A stretch of DNA of 5,907 nt from Alphaproteobacteria bacterium (lineage in GTDB: Bacteria > Pseudomonadota > Alphaproteobacteria > CBDBCS01 > JAHZLG01): assembly GCA_022599995.1 (NCBI GenBank), contig JAHZLG010000104.1, positions 1 through 5,907 of the forward strand. Reading direction: 5' to 3'. The notes beneath the pieces are model-generated. The model was given only the letters and a program-made list of their open reading frames with translations. It was not told the origin of the DNA and did no database searches. Made by a program: the position numbers and the translations under genes. Positions within the stretch are counted from its first letter, which is position 1; each line of letters opens with the position of its first letter. Positions 1-5,907 of this stretch are shown here, piece after piece.

Positions 1-2
1 AC

Positions 3-566
3 ATCACCGACTCAGACCAACGACGCGCCCTCGTCGCCCGCAGCCCGAATGATCCCCCCTTTGGCATTCTAGTGAATTCGGCCGGATTCGCCCGCAATGT
101 GCCGCTCGGCGAAGTCACCGAAGAAGACTACGATCGAGTGATGGACGTCAATGTGAAAGCCGCCTACTTCCTTGCCAAACTGATCGCCGAACGCCTGATT
201 GCCGATCAAAAGCCGGGGTCTATCATTACCATCTCGTCCCAAATGGGGCTGGTGGGAGGACCTAACCGCTCGGTGTACTGTGCTTCGAAACACGCCAATG
301 AGGGATATACCAAAGCCATGGCGCTGGAACTCGGTGCGCACCAAATCCGCGTCAACACGGTGTGCCCCACCTTCATCAAAACCGACCTCACGAAACATGC
401 CCTCGCCAACGAAGAATTTCGCGCGTGGGTGCTCGGCAATATCGCACTTGGCAGGCTCGGACAACCCGAGGACATCGCCGGAGCAATCACCTACCTGGCC
501 AGCCCCGCCTCGCGGCTTGTAACCGGGATCGCCCTGCCCGTGGACGGCGGTTGGACGGCAAAATAA
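3..566 (+). CDS. Short-chain dehydrogenase/reductase (SDR), 5'-truncated by window edge
   Basis: This is an NAD(P)-dependent oxidoreductase of the classical SDR family, probably cytosolic and tetrameric as is usual for the family. The frame is open to the left edge, giving 187 visible residues. Classical SDRs have about 250, so roughly 60 N-terminal residues, including the glycine-rich cofactor motif TGxxxGxG, lie outside the window. Counting from the first full codon, the structural NSAG motif (usually NNAG) is at 25-28. The catalytic tetrad is Asn50 (in DVNVKAA), Ser79 (in ITISSQMG), Tyr92 and Lys96 (YCASK). The C-terminus has the usual RLGQPEDIAGAITYLASP and TG-ALPVDGG signatures. The stretch around SVYCASK and MALELGAHQIRVN recalls L-xylulose reductase (DCXR)-like and sugar-acid dehydrogenases, but the substrate cannot be read from sequence. 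The GTG at 72 is an internal valine (ILVNSAG), not a start. A C-rich tract follows the TAA directly, and the tandem SnoaL-like gene starts 146 bp downstream on the same strand. Confidence 0.95.
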   Translation: MTDSDQRRALVARSPNDPPFGILVNSAGFARNVPLGEVTEEDYDRVMDVNVKAAYFLAKLIAERLIADQKPGSIITISSQMGLVGGPNRSVYCASKHANEGYTKAMALELGAHQIRVNTVCPTFIKTDLTKHALANEEFRAWVLGNIALGRLGQPEDIAGAITYLASPASRLVTGIALPVDGGWTAK

Positions 567-603
567 CCCCTCCCCTCCCCTCCCCCATCCCCCTGCCCTC
601 CCC
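567..603. repeat. C-run tract abutting the SDR stop codon (G-quadruplex/i-motif-prone)
   Basis: Immediately after the TAA at 564-566 the + strand has seven C-runs of 3-5 bases (567-570, 572-575, 577-580, 582-586, 589-593, 596-598, 600-603) separated by T, AT or TG. The complementary strand, which is the transcription template for the flanking genes, therefore carries seven G-runs with 1-2 nt loops. That fits the standard intramolecular G-quadruplex pattern well. A matching tract follows the next gene at 1676. The rest of this gap, to 712, shows no ORF and no clear terminator hairpin. Confidence 0.8.
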
Positions 604-712
604 ATCCTCATCCTATTCCCCGAACGCCGCAAGCCAGTCATACATCGCTAAGCCTGCCGCACAGACCGTCACCAGCAACGATAGACGCCCCTCTAGCTCA
701 GATAAATATCCT

Positions 713-1675
713 ATGCAGATTCTGCCGCAAACGAATTCCGTCCCCGAATATATCATCAAGGTGACCAAACACATCTGGGAGGAACGAAACCTCAACTCGC
801 TGAATCACCACTATGCCAAAGACATCGCGGTCCGCTCGCCTGCGGGGATCGTCGTAGGCAATGATAGTGTCATCGCCTCGACTGCTGGAACCCTCGCCGA
901 ATTTCCCGACCGCACCCTGCTCGGTGAGGACGTGATCTGGCACGAACAACCCAATGGGCAGTACCTCAGCTCGCACCGCTTGTTCTCCACCGCAACCCAC
1001 GCCAATGACGGCATGTACGGTGAGGCATCCCAGCGAAAATTGCGCTATCGGATCATTGCCGACTGCGCAGGAAAAAACGACATCATCGACGATGAATGGA
1101 TCATCCGCGACCAAGCCGCCATCGTGAAACAAATCGGCACAACCGCCAAAGCCTATGCCATAGCGCAAATTGAGGCCGAGGGCGCAACCCCCAACCACCC
1201 CTACGATCCGCAGGTTTTCGATATAAGAGGCCCCTACAACGCCGCAGGCAACGACCATCCGGCAGGGGAACGCTACAAGGAAATCCTTACCCAACTGTTT
1301 GCCGCTAATCTTGCGATCATCCCCAAAGCCTACGATCGCGCCTGCGAAGGCCACTACCCCGGTGGCGTGCTTGGGCGCAGCTGGCCCGATGCCGATCAAT
1401 TCTGGCTCGGGTTGCTGGCTGCCTTCCCCAACCCCCAAGTCAGTTTCGACCATGTCATTGGACGATCGGACAACGGCATGCCCGACCGTGCCGCCATGCG
1501 TATCAGTCTGCGCGGGCGACACCTCGGCTATGGTCGCTTCGGCACGCCAACCGGAGCCGACGTTTACATCATGATGATGGCGCATGCCGAATTCGGTACG
1601 TGGGGACTTCGCCGTGAGTACGTGCTGTTTGACGATACCGCTATCTGGAAGCAAATCCTTCTGCACAAAGGCTAA
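713..1675 (+). CDS. Tandem NTF2/SnoaL-like domain protein (putative ester cyclase/isomerase-type fold)
   Basis: The 320-residue protein appears to contain two NTF2-like (SnoaL-type) alpha+beta cone domains. Domain 1 spans about residues 10-155 and domain 2 about 185-318. Each opens with an amphipathic helix leading to an aromatic/acidic segment (IWEERNLNSLNHHYAKD; LFAANLAIIPKAYDRA). Each has an FPD or FPN turn (64-66; 238-240) before the beta sheet and ends on a strand of D-E-W-I-I or D-D-T-A-I-W-K-Q type. SnoaL-like folds include polyketide cyclases, ketosteroid isomerase relatives and small-molecule hydratases, and family membership alone does not fix the substrate. No signal peptide or membrane segment is seen, so it is likely cytosolic. 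I chose ATG 713 because the protein-like sequence begins there. The same frame stays open back to 362, but that part overlaps the SDR gene out of frame and crosses the C-rich tract. No Shine-Dalgarno motif precedes 713. It sits between the SDR and bicupin genes on the same strand. The fold call is fairly good; the reaction is unknown. Confidence 0.85.
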   Translation: MQILPQTNSVPEYIIKVTKHIWEERNLNSLNHHYAKDIAVRSPAGIVVGNDSVIASTAGTLAEFPDRTLLGEDVIWHEQPNGQYLSSHRLFSTATHANDGMYGEASQRKLRYRIIADCAGKNDIIDDEWIIRDQAAIVKQIGTTAKAYAIAQIEAEGATPNHPYDPQVFDIRGPYNAAGNDHPAGERYKEILTQLFAANLAIIPKAYDRACEGHYPGGVLGRSWPDADQFWLGLLAAFPNPQVSFDHVIGRSDNGMPDRAAMRISLRGRHLGYGRFGTPTGADVYIMMMAHAEFGTWGLRREYVLFDDTAIWKQILLHKG

Positions 1676-1715
1676 CCCCCCCTCCCCGCCCCTCCCCCTC
1701 CCCACCCCGCCCCTC
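1676..1715. repeat. Second C-run tract abutting the SnoaL-like gene stop codon
   Basis: Directly after the TAA at 1673-1675 the + strand carries runs of 7, 4, 4, 5, 4, 4 and 4 C (1676-1682, 1684-1687, 1689-1692, 1694-1698, 1700-1703, 1705-1708, 1710-1713) separated by single T, G or A bases. The - strand is thus a seven-run G-quadruplex motif with 1-nt loops. It is similar in length, position and composition to the tract at 567-603, though not identical in sequence. The remaining 62 bp before the cupin start shows no ORF and no strong promoter match. Confidence 0.8.
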
Positions 1716-1777
1716 TTCGGCAGCCTTCGCCCTCATACTGCCTTGCCCTGTCTCGTTCTTCACAACCCATCGTAGCC

Positions 1778-2902
1778 ATGCCGTACTCGACTCACGATAT
1801 ACGCAAAAGGATCGTTCGCTTCGGCGACCTGCGTCCATGCCGCACCGCCTTTATCGATGCACATACGCCGGGATCGCACAAAAAAGAAAATTTCACGATT
1901 ATCGGCGGAGGCGTCTCCGAGGGCACCGACCAATTCGTGCACCTGCGCACACCGCCCGGCTTCAACATCGGCGCTGCTGGGCAACCGCCACATTGTCGCA
2001 ACTCACTGCACACGCACCGCACCGCCGAGGTCTTCATCATCCACTCAGGAACGTGGAGCTTCTTCTGGGGGCGGCACGGCGATGATGGGCAGGTCATTCT
2101 CAACCCCGGCGACGTCATCAACATCCCCACGGGAATCTTTCGCGGATTCGAGAATATCGGCGATAACCATGGGTTGATATTCGCGGTTCTCGGCGGGAAT
2201 GACGCAGGCGGCGGTGTCGTCTGGGCCCCCGAGGTGCTCGCGGAAGCCGATGCCCACGGGTTGGTGCTCGGCGAGAACGGCAGGCTGTACGATAGCAAGC
2301 AAGGGCAAACCCTGCCGCAGGAGGTGCGCAAGATTGCCCCTATGCCGGCAGATGCCCTCGACCGGATGCCCGTGTTGCGCGGGGCGGATATGGTGCCACG
2401 CTTTGTCGCCCGTGCCCTCGATATGCATGCGCGCGCCTTGCCCGTTCGATTTCAATCGCCCAACCCCACCCCCGACGGATCACCCATCGGCGAGGCTGTT
2501 GTCATCGGCAGTGACTCTAACGCCATGATCTATGACAAACCCGGATTCGAGCTGAGCTGCTGGACGACGCTTAGTGATCTCTCTGCGTCCGTCGCGACTC
2601 GAGTAACCGGCAGTGTTGCCGACGAAGTGCTGATCGTGCATCAAGGGCACTGGCGACTAGAATGGGGAGCACCAACTTCAGAAACCAATGCCACGTGCGA
2701 CGCCGAAGAAATGGGGAGCACAACCGAAAGGTCATGTGCTGCCAAGTGCTCGCTGTTGCTTAGTCCGGGTGACACGATTTTGCTTCCCGCGGCATGGCAG
2801 TATACGTTCCGGCCAGTCGACAACTCTGCCGCCGCCGCCGCCGGCATCGCCTATCACGTGCGCGCCACCGGAGACCCTGCAGGCCCAACCCACTTCGAAT
2901 GA
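1778..2902 (+). CDS. Bicupin protein with one apparently metal-competent cupin domain
   Basis: The 374-residue protein has two cupin beta-barrels, about residues 35-140 and 235-362. Cupin 1 matches motif 1 exactly: His78-x-His80-x3-Glu84-x6-Gly91. In motif 2 (GDVINIPTGIFRGFEN, 111-126) the usual fourth metal ligand, His, is replaced by Arg122, so a 2-His/1-Glu site is expected. Cupin 2 keeps the scaffold (DEVLIVHQGHWRLEWG, 282-297; SPGDTILLPAAWQYTF, 329-344) but lacks the HxH pair and has Gln341 at the motif-2 position. It has probably lost its metal and may serve structure or ligand binding. Many bicupins are dioxygenases, isomerases or decarboxylases, and I cannot assign a reaction. Aligning the two halves shows a 21-residue insertion in cupin 2 (about 298-325) holding Cys307, Cys320 and Cys324. 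No signal peptide is visible. ATG 1778 is chosen because the sequence is protein-like from there. It lacks a Shine-Dalgarno motif and lies 102 bp after the SnoaL-like gene. The stop is TGA, unlike the TAA of the two genes upstream. Confidence 0.88.
   Translation: MPYSTHDIRKRIVRFGDLRPCRTAFIDAHTPGSHKKENFTIIGGGVSEGTDQFVHLRTPPGFNIGAAGQPPHCRNSLHTHRTAEVFIIHSGTWSFFWGRHGDDGQVILNPGDVINIPTGIFRGFENIGDNHGLIFAVLGGNDAGGGVVWAPEVLAEADAHGLVLGENGRLYDSKQGQTLPQEVRKIAPMPADALDRMPVLRGADMVPRFVARALDMHARALPVRFQSPNPTPDGSPIGEAVVIGSDSNAMIYDKPGFELSCWTTLSDLSASVATRVTGSVADEVLIVHQGHWRLEWGAPTSETNATCDAEEMGSTTERSCAAKCSLLLSPGDTILLPAAWQYTFRPVDNSAAAAAGIAYHVRATGDPAGPTHFE
2660..2749 (+). repeat. Degenerate ~50-bp tandem duplication inside the bicupin gene
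   Basis: The 12-mer AATGGGGAGCAC occurs at 2661-2672 and again at 2710-2721 (offset 49). Further on, TGCCACGTGC at 2689-2698 is echoed by TGCCAAGTGC at 2740-2749 (offset 51, 9 of 10 matching). The two copies encode EWGAPT...NATC and EMGSTT...AAKC in the cupin-2 insertion. An old tandem duplication with small indels would explain the insertion, but similarity between the two anchors is weak, so this is tentative. Confidence 0.4.
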
Positions 2903-2938
2903 AACCTCGATTGAGGCCTCGCTTCAGTCGTTGCGTGC

Positions 2939-2966
2939 CCCGGGCCTGCGCGCCGCCGCGGGTTTT
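2939..2966 (+). terminator. Possible GC-rich hairpin terminator after the bicupin gene
   Basis: CCCGGGC (2939-2945) can pair with GCC plus CGGG (2955-2957, 2959-2962) with one bulged G and a 9-nt loop, and TTTT follows at 2963-2966. A second small stem (CCCT 2967-2970 with AGGG 2975-2978) lies just downstream, with TTTTT at 2988-2992. The first structure starts 37 bp after the cupin stop, which is the expected place. The T-tracts are short, so this is only a candidate. No matching T-tailed hairpin is seen on the - strand for ppdK. Confidence 0.35.
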
Positions 2967-2993
2967 CCCTCGCTAGGGCAATTGGGCTTTTTC

Positions 2994-3248
2994 CGTATTC
3001 GGCTGATGCTGTCATTCGGGTAACGCCGTTATTCGGGCAATGCCATCATTCGGGTGATGCTGTCACACAGGCAATGCCATCATTCGGACAATGCTGTCAC
3101 ACAGGCAATGCCGTTATTCGGGCAATGCCATCATTCGGGTGATGCTGTCACACAGGCAATGCCGTCATTCGGCTGATGCCATCATCCAACTGATGCTGTC
3201 ATTCGGCTGATGCTGTCATTCGGGCAGCGTTGTCACTCAGGCGATGTC
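2994..3248. repeat. 17-bp minisatellite array, 15 contiguous units
   Basis: Fifteen units of exactly 17 bp run head to tail without spacers. The consensus is close to GTCATTCGGGCAATGCC. A variant with ACACAG in place of ATTCGG occurs identically as units 5, 7 and 10 (3062-3078, 3096-3112, 3147-3163). Units 3-5 (3028-3078) recur perfectly as units 8-10 (3113-3163). Several units can form small hairpins, for example CATCA/TGATG around TTCGGG at 3044-3059 and 3129-3144, and TGATG-C-CATCA at 3174-3184. Because 17 is not a multiple of 3 and stops occur, the array is not coding, except that unit 15 (3232-3248) overlaps the last codons and stop of ppdK. It fills most of the gap between the convergent bicupin and ppdK genes. 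Its function is unknown; a variable-number tandem repeat is the simplest description. Confidence 0.93.
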
Positions 3249-5907
3249 GCCACGGGATTCTTGCTGCGGATCGCCGCCTGTGCCGCACTAAGACGAGCAA
3301 TCGGCAAGCGGTACGGAGAACACGAGACGTAATCCAACCCCTGCCCAACACAAAATGCCACCGAGGCAGGGTCGCCGCCATGCTCGCCGCAAATGCCGAT
3401 TTTCAAGTCAGCGCGCGTCTGGCGTCCCGCTTCGACCGCCCACACAATAAGACGCCCCACCCCCTCGGTGTCCAAGGTCACAAAAGGATCAGACGAAAGC
3501 AGGCGGCGGGAGACATACTGCGACAAGAACCGAGCCCCATCATCGCGTGAGATACCCCACGTCGTCTGCGTGAGATCGTTTGTGCCAAACGAAAAGAATT
3601 CGGCATGCTGGGCAATTGCCGCCGCCGTCAGCGCCGCGCGCGGCAGTTCAATCATCGTGCCGACAAGGTGCGGCAAGGTCATGCCCAGCTGGCCTTCTAT
3701 GTCTTGGCTGACTTCGGCAATCACTGACTGCAATTGCTTGAACTCCTCAACGTCGGCGACGAGCGGAATCATGATCTCGACCTGAGGCATTGTCCCCAGC
3801 TCGCCGTGCACCACCGCCATGGCGCGGAGAATAGCCTCGACCTGCATCCGAACAATCGCCGGATAAGACAGTAACAGGCGGCACCCGCGATGCCCCAGCA
3901 TGGGGTTTACCTCGTGCAAGTCGTCGATCGCCGCGGTCAAAGCCGGCACGGTCATATCGAGGGCTGGGGCTATCTCGGCAATTGCCGCCCCGCGTGGGAG
4001 GAATTCATGCAAGGGAGGATCAAGCAAACGAACCGTCACGGGCAACCCCTCCATGTGCCGGAAGATGGTCTCGAAATCCTGCTGCTGGTGCGGCAGCAGT
4101 ATCGCCAAAGCACTGGCACGCGCCGCATCGGAATCCGCCAAGATCATTTTGCGTACCACGTTGATCCGATCGGCTTGAAAGAACATGTGCTCGGTACGCG
4201 CCAGCCCGATCCCTTCGGCTTCGAACTGGTTGGCAACTTTCAGGTCGGTCTCGGTTTCGGCATTGGCACGCAGGCGCACGGTGCGATGCTGGTCAGCCCA
4301 TGCCATAATGGTCGTGAAGTGTCCTCCCAGATCGGGAATGATGGTCGGGATTTCTCCGCGCATCAGCATCCCTTGGCTGCCATCGATGGTGACCAGCTCG
4401 CCCGCCTCCAAGACCGTCTTGCCGATGATGACCCGACCGCTCTCGGTATCGACTTGCAGGTTTTTCATGCCGCAAATGCAGGCGCGACCCATCCCGCGCG
4501 CGACGACCGCCGCGTGGGAGGTCATGCCGCCCCGTGCGGTAACAATGCCGCGTGCCGCGTGCATGCCGTGGATGTCCTCGGGGGAGGTCTCGGGGCGGAA
4601 CAGAATGACCGCCTTGCCTTGTTGCTCCAGCATCTCGGCTTCGTCTGCCGAGGTCACAATGATCCCGCTTGCGGCTCCGGGCGATGCAGGAAGCCCCTCG
4701 CCGATCACGTCCAGCTGCACCGTCGGGTCGAGGATCGGGTGGAGCAATTGATCGAGCTGGGCCGGATCGATGGTGAGCAAGGCCTGCTCGACGGTGCAAA
4801 TGCCCTCTTCAACCATCGCGACTGCAATCGCCACCGCAGCCCTTGATGTGCGCTTCCCCGACCGCGTTTGCAGCACGTACAATTTGCCGGATTGCACGGT
4901 GAACTCGATGTCCTGCATATCCTGGTAGTGCTGCTCGAGGGTCGTGCGCAAGTCCATCAGCTGGCGATACAAGGCAGGGTTGCGGGTTTCTAGCACCATC
5001 GCCGCTTCGTCCTCAGAGGCATTGTTGTCCTCTACCTGACGCAGCGACAGAAGGTGCGGCGTGCGAATGCCGGCAACAACGTCCTCACCCTGGGCGTTCT
5101 CGAGATATTCGCCATAGAAGATGTTCGCCCCCGTCGAGGGATCGCGCGTGAAGGCAACCCCGGTCGCCGAGTCATCGCCAAGGTTGCCAAACACCATCGC
5201 CTGCACATTCACCGCAGTGCCCCAGTCCTCGGGGAAGTCGTGCAGCCGACGGTAGGTCACCGCACGCGGCGCCTGCCAACTGTCAAAAACCGCCTTGATG
5301 GCAAGATCGAGCTGCGTCCAGACGTCGGCGGGGAAGGGGCTGCCCGTGGCATCCTGCACGATCGCCATGTAGGCCGCCAACACGCTGCGCAACGAGGCAG
5401 GGGTAAGTTCTTTGTCCTCAAGCACGCCCTGCTGGTCGCGCACGCGATCAAGCTGGTCTTCAAACAAATGATGGGGGATGCCCAAAACCACATTGCCAAA
5501 CATCTGCACAAAACGGCGATGGCAGTCGAGCGCAAAACGCTCGTCGCCGCTCTGCTTTGCCAAAGCGGCGGTGGTTTGCTCGTTCAGGCCAAGGTTCAAG
5601 ATGGTGTCCATCATGCCGGGCATCGAGACACGCGCCCCCGACCGAACCGACAACAGCAACGGCTTCTCGGTCGAGCCGAATGCCGCACCGGTTTCTTGCT
5701 CGATGGCACGAATCCCCTGCTTGAGAAGGTCAGGATATGATTCAGGGAATTGCTTGTGCAGACGGTAATACTCGGTGCACAGGTCGGTGGTCAGGGTGAA
5801 CCCCGGGGGCACGGGCAACCCCATGCGTTTCATTTCGGCAAGGTTTGCTCCTTTGCCCCCCAGTAGATTGCGTTGGGACGCCGCCCCTTGATCAAAAAGA
5901 GATAGCC
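3233..5907 (-). CDS. ppdK: Pyruvate, phosphate dikinase (5' end just outside window)
   Basis: The enzyme reversibly converts ATP, pyruvate and phosphate to AMP, PEP and diphosphate in the cytosol, linking glycolysis and gluconeogenesis. Residues are counted from the Met at 5833, which is internal. The frame continues to the window edge, encoding 24 more residues including RNLLGGKGANLAE with the ATP-site Lys at 5852-5854. By recall of the Clostridium symbiosum enzyme only about four residues are missing. The N-terminal ATP-grasp region (to about 330) includes SVRSGARVSMPGMMDT with Arg64. The phosphohistidine domain (about 375-490) has GGMTSHA with catalytic His440 (codon 4514-4516) and Thr438, the position phosphorylated by PPDK regulatory proteins in related enzymes. 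The C-terminal PEP/pyruvate TIM barrel (about 505-855) has Arg546, Arg602, Glu729, Asn752 and Cys815 (GICGEHGG). All expected catalytic residues are present, so it should be active. The length of about 894 residues is normal. The TGA stop lies inside the last 17-bp repeat unit, and the tail after AAQAA is short. It faces the three-gene group convergently and is probably an independent transcription unit. Confidence 0.98.
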   Translation of the reverse strand, partial: LSLFDQGAASQRNLLGGKGANLAEMKRMGLPVPPGFTLTTDLCTEYYRLHKQFPESYPDLLKQGIRAIEQETGAAFGSTEKPLLLSVRSGARVSMPGMMDTILNLGLNEQTTAALAKQSGDERFALDCHRRFVQMFGNVVLGIPHHLFEDQLDRVRDQQGVLEDKELTPASLRSVLAAYMAIVQDATGSPFPADVWTQLDLAIKAVFDSWQAPRAVTYRRLHDFPEDWGTAVNVQAMVFGNLGDDSATGVAFTRDPSTGANIFYGEYLENAQGEDVVAGIRTPHLLSLRQVEDNNASEDEAAMVLETRNPALYRQLMDLRTTLEQHYQDMQDIEFTVQSGKLYVLQTRSGKRTSRAAVAIAVAMVEEGICTVEQALLTIDPAQLDQLLHPILDPTVQLDVIGEGLPASPGAASGIIVTSADEAEMLEQQGKAVILFRPETSPEDIHGMHAARGIVTARGGMTSHAAVVARGMGRACICGMKNLQVDTESGRVIIGKTVLEAGELVTIDGSQGMLMRGEIPTIIPDLGGHFTTIMAWADQHRTVRLRANAETETDLKVANQFEAEGIGLARTEHMFFQADRINVVRKMILADSDAARASALAILLPHQQQDFETIFRHMEGLPVTVRLLDPPLHEFLPRGAAIAEIAPALDMTVPALTAAIDDLHEVNPMLGHRGCRLLLSYPAIVRMQVEAILRAMAVVHGELGTMPQVEIMIPLVADVEEFKQLQSVIAEVSQDIEGQLGMTLPHLVGTMIELPRAALTAAAIAQHAEFFSFGTNDLTQTTWGISRDDGARFLSQYVSRRLLSSDPFVTLDTEGVGRLIVWAVEAGRQTRADLKIGICGEHGGDPASVAFCVGQGLDYVSCSPYRLPIARLSAAQAAIRSKNPVATSPE

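Noticed and set aside
362..712. N-terminal extension of the SnoaL-like frame back to 362
   Set aside because: It overlaps the well-supported SDR gene in another frame and then translates the C-rich tract into proline/serine low complexity; family-like sequence begins at 713.
698..1705. 335-codon open frame on the - strand opposite the SnoaL-like gene
   Set aside because: It is codon-register antisense to a convincing gene, common in GC-rich DNA, begins in the poly-C tract, and resembles no family I know.
2688..3023. 111-codon + strand frame overlapping the bicupin 3' end and entering the repeats
   Set aside because: Out of frame with the bicupin gene, no protein-like features beyond its end, and it stops by chance at TAA in repeat unit 2.
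2903..3232. A replication-type iteron cluster or a small gene in the convergent gap
   Set aside because: No Rep gene, DnaA-box set or AT-rich melting region is visible, and neither strand has a frame with gene-like content here.
2994..3248. CRISPR array
   Set aside because: Units are 17 bp, contiguous and without unique spacers, and no cas genes are nearby; it is a tandem minisatellite.
3890..4846. 318-codon open frame on the + strand inside ppdK
   Set aside because: It lies in exact codon register antisense to ppdK, whose motifs are intact; no recognisable domain in the antisense product.
5054..5740. 228-codon open frame on the + strand inside ppdK
   Set aside because: Same register-antisense effect opposite the ATP-grasp domain of ppdK.
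5831..5833. ATG at 5833 as the ppdK start
   Set aside because: The frame continues upstream to the edge and encodes the conserved GGKGANLAE segment with the ATP-site Lys, so this Met is internal.

Overview
The window is a GC-rich bacterial segment with four protein genes, two of them cut by the window edges. It looks like a Pseudomonadota chromosome, and the pyruvate phosphate dikinase reads like alphaproteobacterial versions. This is a judgement from protein style only, with no database search behind it. I see no RNA genes, insertion sequences, phage genes or CRISPR arrays.

Left part (1-2902, + strand): three genes run in the same direction. They are the C-terminal three quarters of a classical short-chain dehydrogenase/reductase (SDR), a 320-residue protein with two tandem NTF2/SnoaL-like domains, and a 374-residue bicupin. 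The gaps are 146 and 102 bp. Each gap begins, directly after the TAA stop of the upstream gene, with a 37-40 bp tract of C-runs separated by single or paired bases, which makes the opposite strand strongly G-quadruplex-prone. Neither visible start (713, 1778) has a recognisable Shine-Dalgarno sequence. The three families together suggest a small-molecule catabolic or modification module (oxidoreductase, cyclase/isomerase-type fold, metal cupin), but I do not recognise a named pathway.

Middle (2903-3232): this is a convergent, non-coding interval. A possible GC-rich hairpin terminator follows the cupin gene. Then comes a minisatellite of 15 consecutive units of exactly 17 bp (2994-3248), with a 51-bp block duplicated perfectly inside it. 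Its last unit runs over the stop codon of the convergent gene.

Right part (3233-5907, - strand): nearly all of ppdK, encoding pyruvate, phosphate dikinase, with all catalytic motifs intact. Only about four N-terminal residues lie beyond the right edge. It is central carbon metabolism (pyruvate/PEP interconversion) and probably not functionally tied to the three-gene group it faces.

The least explained parts are the 17-bp array with its overlap into ppdK, the paired C-rich tracts abutting stop codons, and the uncharacterised SDR/double-SnoaL/bicupin grouping.
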